Part shown: one piece after another, positions 46,501 through 59,032 of the stretch
How positions within the stretch are numbered: position 1 is the first letter of the stretch
Layout: every line of letters begins with the position of its first letter
From: Edaphochlamys debaryana
Lineage: Eukaryota > Chlorophyta > Chlorophyceae > Chlamydomonadales
Assembly: GCA_016858145.1 (NCBI GenBank)
Contig: JAEHOE010000019.1
Coordinates: forward strand, 434,001 to 498,000
Direction: 5' to 3'
DNA: 64,000 nucleotides
Notes under the pieces: model-generated
Database searches by the model: none
What the model was told of the DNA's origin: nothing
What the model saw: only the letters and a program-made list of their open reading frames with translations
Made by a program: the position numbers and the translations under genes

Positions 46501-49500
46501 TCAGCAGCCGGTTCACGCCGCCCGCCTGGGCCTGGGACTGCGGGGTGTGAGCGGTTGGAGGAAGGGGGACGGCGAGCAGAACGGGCGGAGTCAGTGAAAC
46601 AGGAAGGAGAGAGCCGTGGGCATCCCATCACCGCACCCCTCCACCACACGGCCGACTCCCATCCTTTCATCCCGTCTCCGACCCGGGTCCCTTTTCCCCC
46701 ACTCCTTCCTGCACCCCCCCACCCCCTCCTCCTCCCCCCCACCTTCTCCTTCATCATGCCGGTGGACACCGCCAGACCCCCCTCCCCGTCGTCCTTGAGC
46801 AGCCCCACGGCCTCCAGCTCGTCCATGGCCTCGGCAACAAACTCCTGTTTTGGGGCGGGAAAATTACGGAGGGGGGGGAAGAGGTGACATCAGATGAGGC
46901 TTACGCGGTGGAGTCAGCTCACGCTCCCAGCCCCACCACAGTCCCTCAGCCCGCCGTCTACAACAACACGTCTTCTCCTTGAGGTTCCATCCCTCCCCTT
47001 GCCCCTGAAGCCGCATCCCTTCCCCCCTCCCCCCCCACCTCCATGCGCGCGTTCCGCTGCGCCCCCCAGGCCTCGCTCCCCGGCTCCAGCCCCCGCTCCG
47101 CCAGCTCCGCCCGCAGCCACTCGGGCGTGATGGCGGCCAGGCCGTCGACGGCGCTGAGGGGGTCGGCAATGCCTCGGAGCACCTTGTACAGCTTGGACAG
47201 CGCCTTGGGGCCGTAGCTGTTTGGGGGGAAGTGCGGGAGGGGATGACTTGGCAGAGGAAGGACACGCTGTGGACACGCGCAACCGAGGGCGCGCAGCAGC
47301 CATGGCCTGAGCGGGCCGCCATCCAGTGCCAGTGTCTTCCAATGTCCAGCCCTATCGCCCAACAACAGCCCTAGTCCCCACACCATCCCAACCCCACCCC
47401 CCCTCACGTGGTGTGGAAGTTGCTCCCCGCCAGCACGTCCACCGCCGACACCGCGTTGCGGTCGCCGTGCGTGAGCGCCCCCAGCTGCATGAGCCGCCCG
47501 GCCACGGCGGAGGCGAAGCGGTGCTCCCCGCTGACGTCAGAGGAGAGGACCAGGTAGAGGGGGGGCTGGGCCTGGTTGGAGCGGTGCGTGCGGCCCAACT
47601 GCTGGACCTGTCAGGGGGGGAGGGGAAGGGGGGTGTGGGGAGGGCGGAGGGGGGGGTGAAGGGTTGGGTTGGAGGAAGCGGGGGGAGGAGGAGAGGGAGG
47701 CGGCCGGAGCCGACCTGCCCGAAGAATTACCTGGAGGCAAACCCCACCCTTCCGCCCCACGCCCCCCACCGTCTTGTCCGCGCTCCACGCCAGCTCCAGG
47801 GTGATGTGCACCCGCTGGCGCTGGTTGGGCTTGGAGCGGTCGGCCTGGGGTGGTGGCGGTGGTGGCGGTGATGGTGCAAAGGACAGGGTGGACATGAGGT
47901 GGACACATGGTGAACAGCGCCTGGTGGACAGCCCGGCACTACGCCTGCTCACACGTCTCCTTCCCCTCATCCCCACGGCTCGCCCCTGCATTGCCACCCC
48001 CGAGTTTCTTCCCCACCACTCCCCCTTCCTTCATCACTGTACCCCACCTGCAGGGAGATGCCGGTGGACGCTGCGTCGCTGATGATGGCCACCAGCTTGT
48101 CGCCCGCCTGGAACGAGTCCTTCTCGGTCAGGTTGGCCTGGGGTGGGTGGGTGATGGGAGCGTTGAGGAGGGGCTGGGTGGATGCGGGGGGTTGTGTCGG
48201 GGGAGGGGTTAGGTGTGGTGATGGGTTGAGAGTCGGAAGGGCAACGTCAGCTCTAGAAAGCTGGGAGCCCTGCAACCAGGGGGCCCATTTGGAGTACGGC
48301 ACGGCGGCCGGGGTGCGCGTAGCGCTCTTGGAGTACGGCACGGCGGCCGGGGGTGCGCGTAGCGCTCTTGGAGAACGGCACGGCGGCCGGGGGTGCGCTT
48401 AGCGCTCTTGGAGAACGGCACGGCGGCCGGGGGTGCGCTTAGCGCTCTTGGAGTACGGCACGGCGGCCGGGGGTGCGCTTAGCGCTCTTGGAGTACGGCA
48501 CGGCGGCCGGGGGTGCGCGTAGCGCTCTTGGAGAACGGTACGGCGGCCGGGGGTGCGCGTAGCGCTCTTGGAGTACGGCACGGCGGCCGGGGGTGCGCTT
48601 AGCGCTCTTGGAGAACGGCACGGCGGCCGGGGGTGCGCTTAGCGCTCTTGGAGAACGGCACGGCGGCCGGGGGTGCGCTTAGCGCTCTTGGAGAACGGCA
48701 CGGCGGCCGGGGTGCGCGTAGCGCTCTTGGAGTACGGCACGGCGGCCGGGGTACAGCAGACAAAAAAACAGCCTGGTCCAACGATCATGCGAAGCCCCAT
48801 CATCGCGCCACCCCACCCGCCCCCACCCACCCGGTCCACGCTGCCGCCCGTGCTCCGCGGCACGTACTTCCACTTGCCGTCCCCCTGCCGCTCCATGCGC
48901 TTGGTGCGGCCCGTCATCTCCGCTACCGCGTCGGGGCCGCCCAGGCGCTGGATGAGGTCGTCCTGGGGGGAAGGGGGGAAGGGGGGAAGGGGAAAGGAAC
49001 GGTGAGGAAGGCGGGTGGTTGGGGAAAGGAAGGAAACATGGAGGGCTTGAGGGGGAGTTTAGAGCGTGGGAGAGCGGCAGGCGGTGCTTGGCCCCAGAGC
49101 CCGTCCACCACATGCGCACGCCGCAGGCCCCCTTGGGCCCAACCCAAGGTCCAGTCCAGGCCCGCCCCAGGCCCACCAGCGGGTTCTCGGGCAGCCGCAG
49201 CGCCCGAGCCTTGGCCCTCAGGCCGTTGGCCTCGGGGCCGGGGGGCAGGTAGCGGTCGATGAGCGAGACCAGGATCTCCTGCGGGTGAGGAGTGGAAGAG
49301 GAGGAGTACAGGAGGAGAGTGGGGCACTGCATGGCGTTGGAGTGGGTCAAAGCAGCGAACGACCAGGGACAGCCCCACTGCAAGAGAGTCCCAATCACAA
49401 GAGTTGGGCCTCCTTCCACTTCACCCAAGGCAACAACCTCCCTCCAAGCCCCGTTCGACCCCTCCCGCCCCTCCCACCTGCGCCGCCGTCTCCGAGGAGT

Positions 49501-52500
49501 ACGAGTCGAACTCCGCGTCCGCCCCCCCGTGGGCCTCCACGTAGGCGGCGGTGCGGGCGTCGCCTGGGAGGGTGGGGTGGGGTGGGCGAAGTGTGATGCG
49601 CCGTAAAAGCACCGCGGATGGTTGGCTGGCCCAAGTTGCTCCTTTTGCTGTCCATTCCCAGTGCGAATGCCGCGAAACCCTGGACCCCCCAGCAGACCCT
49701 CACCGGTGCTCTGCAGCCCGATGACCACGCACTGCCCGTTGGCCAGCGCCTCCTTAGTCAGCCGCTCCACCTCGTCCACCTGGGCGAGGGTGGGGAAGAA
49801 GGGCCCGGCGGGGACGGGGCGGGGTTCATCGTGGTCGGGGTGAGGGAAGAGGATTGGGAGGGGACGGAGCTGGGTGCGCGCAGCGCTGCAGGACGGGCGC
49901 AGCATTTAGTCCGCACGCACCCCACCCCCCTGCCCTAGGCCGCCCGCCCCACCTTGCCGGCGGTGCACAGCTGCCTGAAGAACCGCAGCTGCGCCCCAAA
50001 GAACTGGGCCATCATCTCCTTCTTCTGCGGGGGCCAAGGGAGGAACAGCAGGACGCACGCGGCGGTCACAAACGATTAATCTTCCTCAGCATCCTCCGGT
50101 GCACCTTTCGACTTAGAAGTTCGTGAGGGTGTGCGACGGGCAATCCTGGGGTACAGTCCCAGCCCTTCCTTGTTGGTGTCTTGTTGGCTTCCCCCCAGGC
50201 CCCAACACCCCCACCTGCTTCTTGTCCACGCCGCCCCCGTGGCTCCGCATGGCCTCGTGCAGGTCCTGCCACAGCGCCACGGCTGCGTCGTAGGTGGCGC
50301 GGAAGGGGCCCTCGGTGCGGACCTGGACCAGCTCGAAGCGCACGCCCTGGGGTGTGTGTGGGGTGGGTGGGTGGGAGGGTTGAAGGAAGTGGAGCCGGGG
50401 AAGTGCTGCCCGCAAATTTCCGGCTGTGCCGTGAACCCGACATCCCCACCGCTTACAGCCACCCACCTCGAAGCTGAGCGTGCGGGCCAGGTAGGCTCCG
50501 CTCTGCTTGAGCTCCATCGCCACCAGCTCCATGGCGCCTTGGGGGCAGAGAAGAGGGGTGTTGGGGTGGTTGGGCTCTGCTGGGCTCTCCCAAACGGGCC
50601 GCCACACTGCCGTTACTCACGCACGCCGTACGTCCGCAGCATGGTCACGAAGTCCTTCTTGCCCGGGTAGGCGGTGCCGGCGCCCCACAGCCCGAGCCTC
50701 TGGGGGAGAGCGGATGCGGGAGGGGGGGATGAGGGCTGCCTGACCACAGCTGCCTGGGCGCCCTTTGCCTCTGCCCTCGCCTCGCCTCCAGACCTTTTTC
50801 CCCCTGCTTTAAGGAATTGTTCTCCCCCTCATCAGTCAATGTACCCACTTCCATATAGCACAGGTTTTCTGACTCCGTGGCGCCTGGGGGAAAGGACGAG
50901 TAGGGAGACACGGATGAGTGATGCGAGCATAATGGAAGCAACCCCAAGGCCTCGGACCCAGGGCTTCCCCTCCCCACCCGTGGCCGACACGTAGAGCACG
51001 CGCGCGTCCCTGCAGCGCCTCTGCAGCTCCACCACCGCCTGGGGGGGAGGTAAGGAGAAGTGAGGAGGTAAGGAGAGGGAAGCAAGAGGGAGGAACCAGG
51101 GGCCGGTGCCGGTGTTGCACGAGCCCTGGGCTTTACAAGAGGCAGCCAGCACCGCCCTGCCGTGCCTTCATGCCCCCGCCCTGCCCGAACCATGCTCCCC
51201 CGGCCCCACCCGGCTGGTCTTGGACTCCTTCTGCGTGAACTTGCGTCCGTCCGCCGTTTCGTTGTCCTTAGGTAGGCAGTTCTTGGCCTTGTGGCACTGG
51301 GGGAGGGATGGTGAGGACGGGTGGAGAGGAGGTGGGCGCATGGCTCCGTCAGCCCATGGTAGTTGCCTCGTACCCCCAGGCTCCCTCGCGCATCCCAGCT
51401 GCCCGTTAGCCGACGCAGACGTACTCGGGCGTAGACGCGGCGAGTACCTGATCCTCAATCCCGGCCCCTCACCCTACCGCGCTCCGATAGCCCTTCCTCC
51501 CCCCCACCTCGTCCAGCACCAGCAGGCCCTCGAAGCCGCCCCCGCCCAGCCACTCCACCAGCTGGTGCAGCCGGGAGCCCTCGCCTGGGGGGGCCGGGGG
51601 GGGAGGGGGGGGAGATGGCGGAAAGGAGTGGGGTGGGTGGGGGGAAGGGAAGATTGAGGACAGGGGGGGAAGAGGTGGTGGTGGAAGATTCGAGGGAGGG
51701 TACGCCGGCCGAGCTTGAAGGGCAACATGTATAGTGCTCACCGAACTCGTTGACCTCCTCCTCGGCCGGGGCCGGCACCGAGCCCTGCGGCGTCAGCCCC
51801 ACGGGCCCCGGCGGCACACCGGGGGTCACCTCCACGTGGCCCCCCGCCGCCAGCGCCGCCGCTGCGCCCCCCAGCACCGCAGGGGTGGCGCCCGGCCCGG
51901 CGCCTCCGGGGACCCAGGGCACCAGCGCGCCGGGGCCCGGGGTGGCGCCGCCGGCTGCCCCCGCCGCCGCGGCGCCCGACTCGGACACGCGCCGGCTGCC
52001 TGCGTCGTCCGAACAAAGAGAAGACAAAGGATCAGTCAGGATAAGCTCAAAGTGTCAGAGACGGGCGCTTGGTAGGTGGTGTGTAAGGGCTGAGCCGTTG
52101 CAGGGGCCACTGCAGATTGGAACCGTGTAGGTGGGGCCATCATCAGACTTATCACCACTGACTCGGCACCCCCTCCGCAGCTTCTTGCCCGCACCTGCGT
52201 TGCTGGCCGCCTTCTTCTTGGCCGACCTGGCCTCCCCGCTGATGAGCAGGTCGTACGTGGCGAACAGGATGCCGCTCTCCCAGCCTGGGGGGGTGCGGCG
52301 GGTGGAAGGGAGAGGGGTTGGGGAGGGGGTAAGCGCACTGACGTCGATCCTCTGTGCACCCTGCCGCTCCGCCCTGCCTGGACCATGCGCTTGCACCCAG
52401 GCCAGACCACAAGCTCAGGCCAGCAGTGCCCTCCCTCTCCCCCGCCCACCCAGACCCGCACCCGGTAGCTTGGACAGGTTCCGCTGCCCCGCCTTGACGG

Positions 52501-54536
52501 TGCGCAGGTCCAGCAGCTTCACGCCCGCGTACTTGGGGGGCGGGGGCGGAGGGGTGCAGAGGGCAAGGGGTTGTTGGTGGTGGCATCAGCATGAAGGCAA
52601 CAGACTCCAGCCACCCCAACCACACTCTCCTCTCCCACTCCTCCCCACAAACCACCACCAGCAGCCCCAAACCCCCTCCTTGTCCTCACCTGCAGGGCCC
52701 CGATGTCCCGGAGGTCTCGCGATGCGTCGTGATAGAGGTCCGAGGAGGCGGACAGCCACACGGCCTGGGGTCGGGCGGGTGGGAGTGGGGGCAATTGGTT
52801 AAAGGTTGGGGAGTTGTGGGGGAGGAGCAGTGGGCACCTGCGGCCTCAGTCTCCAGGGACGCGCGGCCCTCGCCCTGCCCCGTTTGCCCCCCCCCCCACC
52901 ACACCTTCTTCCTCCCCTTGGCGAAGTTCTCCAAAATGGTGGCCGCGATCTGGCGGCCCTTGCCCACGCCGGGGCCTGCGTGGGACCAGGACCAGGACCA
53001 GGGGCGGGTGTGATGAGGCCGCTCCCTTCCGGGGACAGGGGCGCCTACCTTGCGTCTACCGAGCGCACTCAGCTCTTTTTAGCTAGCACCAGCGCCCTCG
53101 TCTGTCGCGCAGCTCCACCGCCAGCCCTGCCCCGCTCCGTTCCCACCTCCCGGGCCCGCCCGCGCCCACCGTCCCCCAGGAAGAACCCCGCCCGGCTGCC
53201 GTCCTTGAGCCGCGTCTCGTGCTTGGCGCAGGCCATGCGCACTGCCGCGAACTGGGCCGCGGAGATCTTGCCGCCTGCAGGGGGCGTTCCAAACAACGGG
53301 AAAAGCGACATGCCATCAGCTCCAGCATTTTCCTGTCATGCCCGCTGACAAGAGCCCGCTCCCTGGTCTGGCTGCTCCCGAACCCAGCCGCTCAGGGCAA
53401 GCACTCAAGCGCGTCGGACCAATGTCTCCCGTCCCCCGCTCCCTGCTCACTGCTAAGGACGGACATGGGCAGGGACATCTTGTAGTTGACGCTGGGCAGC
53501 TTGACGCTGGCCAGGGCCTGGGGGGGGGATGGCACGATTTGGGTCGGCCAAGCAGACGGCAAGGCACCCGGCGAAGAGGTAGTACTCGAGCTGCAATTCG
53601 CCCCTTCACCCACCCTGTGCTCGCCCCGAGGCCACCCTGCGGCCACCAGCGCCCCGGTCTCGGGCCTCCCCAGCCACCATGCCCCTTCCCTTGCCTCGCC
53701 CTTACCGTGGTCTCGGCGATCTTGTCCGGGTGGGGCCGCAGCCCCGCGGCCTCCAGGTCATCCGTGGCAAAGGCAGAAAAGCAGTTGTCCTCCATGCCGT
53801 CCCCCAGCGCCGCCTCGTTCTCCTCCGCCTCCTTGGCTGCCTGGGCAGCCTTGGCGGCAGCGAGCATGGCAGCCACAGCCGGGTTGACCGCGCTGGGGCC
53901 GGCGCCCGCGGCCGGCATGGGCCGCTGGGGAGGCTGGCGCACGTGATGTTGAGGCACGGGGATGGGAGCTGGCCGTGCCGCGGGGACGGGCACTGGGGCT
54001 GGGCGGGCCGCGGGGACGTAAGCGGGGGCTGGATGGCCAGCCGGGACGTAAGCGGGGGCTGGGCGGGCAGCGGGGGCCGGCGCAGGGCGTGCCGCGGCAG
54101 CCGGCGCGGCTCGCGCCATCTGCTCCTGCATCATCTGCTGCAGGATCATCTGCTGCGCCTGCTGGTGCCGAAGGTACTCCTGCTGTGCGGCCTCGATGGC
54201 CGCAGCTGCGCCCGGCTGGTAGGCCTGCTGTTGGCGAGCTGGCTGCGGTTGTGGCTGCGGTCGTGCTTGCTGCTGTTGCCGCTGCTGCGCGATGCCGCGA
54301 GCATAGGCTGCGTCCTCCATCGCCATCCGCTGGTTCATTGCCCATTCGTTCGACCCAACCGCAGGTGCGCGCGGTGCCGCTGCCGGCGCAGGAGGTGCGT
54401 CGTAGTTGTAGTTTGCCGCGGCAAACGCCTGCCGAGCGCGCTTGCCTGCGCCTTTCTTGCGCTTGCCCCCTGCGCCGACCGGAACATCTGCCTGGCCGGC
54501 CCCATAAGCCTGCCACGCTGGCGGGCGGTTCTCCAT
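37595..54536 (-). CDS. SBNO: Strawberry notch (SBNO/FORGETTER1) helicase-like protein with long acidic tail
   Basis: Nuclear DExD/H helicase-like cofactor family; in animals and plants it works with chromatin and transcription regulators. 37 exons were joined from the ATG at 54536 (first exon 54536–53706) to the last two, 41922–38524 and 38236–37595. Total is 2,846 aa, every junction in phase. Residues 1–277 are Ala/Pro/Gln-rich. The helicase part has Walker [11 protein letters not shown] (about 333), FATYDLLIS, the DECH box VLDECHKAKN (about 545), VLYVSAT (about 595), [30 protein letters not shown] and [11 protein letters not shown] (about 917). The SBNO-specific C-terminal domain ([40 protein letters not shown]) ends near residue 1352. 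The remaining 1,490 residues are acidic, Ala/Ser/Glu-rich with basic AT-hook-like patches ([18 protein letters not shown]) and a coiled-coil-like end. Exons 28 and 29 are separated by an intron of about 1.1 kb (44702–45806). Confidence 0.9.
38524..42817 (-). other. Low-complexity acidic tail region of the SBNO-like gene (exons 34–36)
   Basis: Exon 34 (42817–42459), exon 35 (42232–42149) and the 3.4-kb exon 36 (41922–38524) encode the tail. Composition is dominated by Ala, Glu, Asp, Ser and Lys, with serine/acid clusters ([19 protein letters not shown]) typical of CK2 targets and of histone- or chromatin-binding proteins, plus GRPPK and RGRPS patches. No globular family recognised. Opposite-strand long ORFs here are composition shadows. 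Confidence 0.7.
48292..48752. repeat. Minisatellite, 12 units of 39–40 bp, in an SBNO intron
   Basis: Units start at 48292, 48331, 48371, 48411, 48451, 48491, 48531, 48571, 48611, 48651, 48691 and 48730 (the last partial). Consensus begins GAGTACGGCACGGCGGCCGG and ends TAGCGCTCTTG. Units vary at two main places (GAGTAC or GAGAAC; GCGCGT or GCGCTT). The first and eleventh units are 39 bp, having lost one G. The array fills most of the intron between exons 20 and 21 (48138–48830). No spacers, so not a CRISPR array. Confidence 0.93.
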
Positions 54537-54975
54537 GGCTGCAGCAGCCTAGCGTTCACGGCTAGGCTAGCCGGCGCGGCAATTTCGCGTCAGGTCGAAC
54601 AGCTGATGCTGACAGCTCGAGGGTCGCAAGTATCTCGGCGAGGCGCCCAGGGATTGCAGTTCTAGGCGGTCATAATATATGGTCACGGTCACGGAGTATA
54701 CAAGCGACGAGGGCGCTGGCGCCTTCCTCTTTCGAGTGTTTAATCCGAGGCGCATGCTCAATCGCGCGAAAGAGCCTGCACTTGCCCGGCTGCCCCGGCA
54801 GACCCCAAAAGTGATTTTGGATACTCCACTGCTACAGAGCGAACTACAGCACCCTCAGCGCCTCAGCTCGTGCAGCGGTGGACCAACCAGAGCGGCGTGC
54901 GTTACCGACCATCCACCAGCACTCATCGGGCCGATACACCACCACGCCTCATAGCTTGACAATACTTACACGATC
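54537..54975. promoter_or_regulatory. Bidirectional promoter region, SBNO-like and wax synthase genes
   Basis: Only 439 bp separate the two start codons on opposite strands. It holds an AT-rich island (ATAATATATGGTC at about 54671) next to a direct repeat GGTCACGGTCACGG (about 54680–54693). No other gene fits here. Confidence 0.5.
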
Positions 54976-57900
54976 ATGGGCCCACTAGGTCTGGACATCG
55001 CGCCGGCGAGCATTACCATTGGCGACGCGCTCCCACCAGCGGTTCGGCACACGCTAGTATCAGTCTCCTTCCTGCTAGCCGCACCCTACACGAAATATGT
55101 GGTCGGACGTGCGTCTCTAGGAGTGGCCAGGCTGGTGCTGGCCATGCCCCTGCTTGTGTGGTGTGTTTTGGCTCCCTTCTTCTTCAATGCGTACACCGAA
55201 ATCCTCCCGAGGACCAGCGCGCTGTTCGCCTACAGCTGGCTTGGGGTGTCTAAGGTGACTCGGGGGCTCTCTGGCACGCTCGGCCCCTCCCGTGTGGAGG
55301 GGCCTGGGCCTCCCCTTCTCGGTCCCTTCCCGCTGGGCCTCAGCCCCGCCCCTTGCTCGCACCAGTAGCTTACAGTCTATTGATGCACTTCCCCGGCCAA
55401 ACCCTGCAGATTCTAAGCTTCTGCTTTGGCCGCGGCCCGCTTCGGGTGAGGGCGCCGGGGGCTCAGGGCTGCCCACAGGTCCCACACTCACTCCCAGCCA
55501 CACAGCTGAGACAGGATCGGCCCGGTGATCACAGGGCTCCCACCCTGAGGTCTCACCCACAGCCAAGCACCTCCCCGGTTGCGAAAGCCCACCGTACCCG
55601 CATGCCCGGTCCTCCCGCCCCCACGCCCTCACCTGTTGCTCACTCACTCCCTCTCGTTGCGGCACTCCCTTGTAACCCTAACAGGAGTCCATGACGTCAG
55701 CACAGATCGCTGCCGTACTGATGCTCCCCATTTTCCCCAAGCCAGGTGAGCCTTCAGGGCCTCCAGAAGATGAGCGGTGCACACAACTGCTCTGGGCTTG
55801 CGGAGCTTCGCCAGTGGCGCCCATTTCAGTATGTCGGGAGCAGTTGGCGCCTCACACCTTCGGAGTCTCGCCGGGCTTTCCGGTTGCTTACGGTTTCCTC
55901 GTTCCCTAACACAACTGCTCCCTGGCGAGGTTTGGCTGCCTCTGCGGGCCCCGCCCTGCGCCACCTACAGCGTAGCCGCGTGTGCATCTGCCCTCGCTTC
56001 GGACCTGTCTCCCCCCACACCTCGAGCCAGCACACCTACCGCACATAAACCTCGAGGCCAACCCTTGCCTCCCTGCCCCACCACGCCCCACCCTGCCCCG
56101 CCGTGCGGTCCCAGCCGAGGCGCTCGCTCCCACGGGGCGGCTGCACGACACCGCGGGGTCGGGGCTGCAGCTGGCCAAGCGCTGGGCCGCCAAGCTGGGT
56201 GGGTGGTGGGCGGGAGCCGTGTGGGGGGAGGCAGTGAGGAGCAGGAGCCGGTAAGGGGAGAGGACAGGCCCCGGGAGGCAGGGGACGGATGGTGGGGAGA
56301 GGGTGGGGAGAGGGTCCGACGGAGAGGGTCCGAGGGAGAGGGTCTTGCTCCCTTTTCAGCCGCCCATGCATCCTGACCCCTTTCGTCCCGCCCTCTCCCA
56401 CCCCTACCCGACCGCCGCTCCCGCCGCCAGTGCTCCTGGGTACGGCCGTGTTCCTGCTCATACAGTACGGCGATGACATGCACAGCGTACTGCGGCACTA
56501 CGTGTACGGTGAGGGGGGGGCGGCACGCGAGGCAATGCTTGCTTGGGTGCGCCGAGGGCCCCTGGCAGCTCTTCCCCATCTCTCCTGCCCACCCCTCCAC
56601 CTCCCCACCTGCGTGGGCCTACCCCATCACCCACCCCCTCCACTCCCCTGCTCCCCCTCCCTCACCCCACCCCACCCCCTCCAGCCTTCGGTCTCTACGC
56701 CTTCGTGGGCTTCCTCATGGACGGCCCCGCGGCGGTGGCGGTGGAGGCGCTGGGGCTGCAGCTGGTGCCCACCTTCGACCAGCCCTGGAGGGTGGGGCGG
56801 GGGGGGGGTGCGGGAAGGAGGAGTTAAGGAGGCAAGGGGGGGTGAGCGAGGGGGGTGAGGCAGCGCCCCTGATAGCTGGGATGGGTGTGGGTCAAGAGGG
56901 CTGGGCGGCGAAGTCTGGCGAAGCGCGCGGGCGTCTTGAGAGGCGGGCATTTTCGGCGGAGCCCCTTCCCCGACCACCCGGCCTCCCTCCTCAGAGCGCA
57001 CCACAGAGCTCCGATACCAGCCTTCCACACACAAACAGAGCACTCAACAGAGCCCTCATGCCTCCTCTCTCCTTCTCCTTTCCCCCCCCCACAGAGCACC
57101 TCCCTGGCCGACTTCTGGGGCCGGCGCTGGAACATCACCACATCCTCCGTACTGCGCACCCTGGTGTACGACCCCATCGTACAGGGCTCGCTCGTACACC
57201 CCTCCCGCCTCCCCGCCAGCCAGTCCCCCGCCACCCCCGCCACCGCCCTCCACGCCGGTGCTGGCGTCAGCCCCAAAGCCAACGGGCACGCGAACGGGCA
57301 CTCGCCCGCCGACGCACCCGCCAGCCCTGCGGCCCACACCAACGGTCACGCCACCAACGGCCATTCAGCTGAGGGCAAGGTGGAGGCGGCGGCCAAGGGC
57401 ATTGCGGCGGCGCGGCGGCGGCCCAGCGCGTGGCGCCGCGCCGTGGGGCTGCACGCCGTGTTCCTGACCAGCGGCCTGGTGCACGAGTACGTGGCGTGGT
57501 GCATCACGGGCAGGTGGGGGGCCTGAGGGTGGGATGTGGGGGAGAGGAAGGGAGTGGGAGAGGGAAGGGAATGGAGGAGGGTGAGGTGTCACACCCGCTT
57601 GACGTGGGGGAGAGGGCGTGACGGGTTGCTTGTCAGACGCGTGGTTGAGGGCGGGAGCAGGCAGCTGAGGCTCATGCACGTCGATCCCGCCCCAACATCT
57701 ACCCTGTTCCCCTCCTCCACCACCTGAACAGCCCCTGGGGCTGGAAGTGGACGCTGTTCTTCTGGGTGCAGGCGCCCCTCATGCAGGCCGAGGCGCTGGC
57801 GGGCAAGGCCCTAAAGGCGCTGCGCCTGCCGCAGCCGCCGCCGCTGCTGACCAACATAGCGGTGGTGCTGCTGCTGGAGGTGGGGTTACGGGGGTCAAGG

Positions 57901-58355
57901 GGTGGGGGGGAGGGTGGCGGGAGGAGAGCGGCGAGAGGGGGGCAAGGAAGGGCGGCGCGCTTCCTGCCTTCTGCCGCAGGCGGGGCAGGGTGCGCGGGAC
58001 GGGTAAGCAGTTTTAGAGTAAGGGAGCTTTGTTCTGCAGCGCGGGCTGGAACGTCGTGTGGCGACCTTTGGCTAGTGCGGCAAGAGGGAGGCGAGGTAGC
58101 GTGGCAAAAAGAGGGCGGTCCTGCCACATCTACACCCTCCTCCTCACTCGTCCCCAACTCCTCCCCGCCCCTCCCGCGCAGGCCCTGGCCCACAACCTGT
58201 TCTTCGGCTTCGTGGAGTCCGACACCAACATCGCGCAGCGGGTGGTGGGGGCGGTGGGGGACAACTACCGGGCGGTGCTGGCCCCGCTGATGCCGCTGCT
58301 GGGGGCGGCGGCGCCGGGGCTGGGGGCGGCGGGCAGCGGCGGGGGCGAGCTGTGA
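54976..58355 (+). CDS. Wax synthase-type membrane-bound O-acyltransferase
   Basis: Predicted to esterify a long-chain alcohol, or a related acceptor, with acyl-CoA in the ER membrane. Nine exons: 54976–55254, 55344–55445, 55685–55745, 56115–56198, 56431–56508, 56685–56791, 57095–57513, 57732–57879, 58182–58355, totalling 483 aa. The N-terminus has several hydrophobic segments. Family motifs: QILSFCFGRGPLR, MLPIFPKP, TSLADFWGRRWNITTSSVLR, and GLVHEYVAW, whose His is the presumed catalytic residue. Exon 2 was placed at the CTCAG acceptor before 55344 because that alone keeps frame with exon 1. Between DPIVQ and RRAVGLHAV lies an unusual Ala/Pro then Asn-Gly-His-rich insert of about 75 residues (NGHANGHSPAD… type) not present in plant wax synthases. 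The C-terminus is Gly/Ala-rich. The exact acceptor substrate cannot be told from sequence. Confidence 0.87.
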
Positions 58356-59032
58356 GGCGGCGGCTGCTGGTGAGGCGGGAGGGCGGGAGGGGGAGGGTGG
58401 GTGGGATGGACGGTTTTAGCGGAGGGGGACACGGTGTCTATGATGGAAGCTAAGCAGCTTGGATGTTGAGCTGAACAGGACTGGACTGTCGTCCTGCGTG
58501 GTCCCTGGCTGCGTTCGTCGATGGCGAGGTGGGTTGCACGGTATCGTACGTGGTCCCTGGCTGCGTGCGGCGAGAGTGGCGTGGGTTCAAATTGCGCTGC
58601 CGTGACGCGGCTTTGGGTGTACATGGAGCAGTACATGGTGGGGGGCTGCCGAAGAGTCGGTCAGCGAAGGTCGCATGACAGCAGTACATGGAGGGGGGGC
58701 CGTGATGCTGCGGTGGGTGACAGGGGGGGCTCATGCTGTGGACGCGTCCTTGCTGGGTGCTCGAATGCTAAGTTGCTATGACATGTTGCTCGTTCCCTGT
58801 GGATGTTCGTGATGTTCGGAGTTCGATGAACTAGCGGCTTCTCCGGCTTGTTCCGGTCTCGTACGGACGGGCCCGTGAGGTATGATCTGGGCTCGTGACC
58901 CGTGAGCTTGCCGCTTCGTGGGTTGCCGTCCTCGCAGACTGTAAGTACCGGTCAATACCTTAACACCTTCAGGAGTGTGCGGCTGTCCTTGGTAATAGCA
59001 AGTTCGTTGGCGTCTGCTGCGCGCTGCAAAAC
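58356..59032. other. Intergenic, wax synthase 3' region to TPR–SET gene
   Basis: TGTAA at 58940–58944 is the first such signal after the wax synthase stop (about 585 nt). No coding signal. It is close to the next ATG at 59033, so the two transcripts may nearly abut. Confidence 0.45.

Noticed and set aside
48292..48752. CRISPR-like array
   Set aside because: Units are head-to-tail with no unique spacers, and the setting is an intron of a eukaryotic gene.
48209..48781. Long ORFs across the 40-bp minisatellite on both strands
   Set aside because: They are the repeat read in different frames, lie inside an intron of the SBNO-like gene and have no start context or homology.
55255..55380. Wax synthase exon 2 starting at the TAG or ACAG acceptors near 55366–55374
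   Set aside because: Both break the frame with exon 1; the acceptor before 55344 keeps frame and has a better pyrimidine tract.
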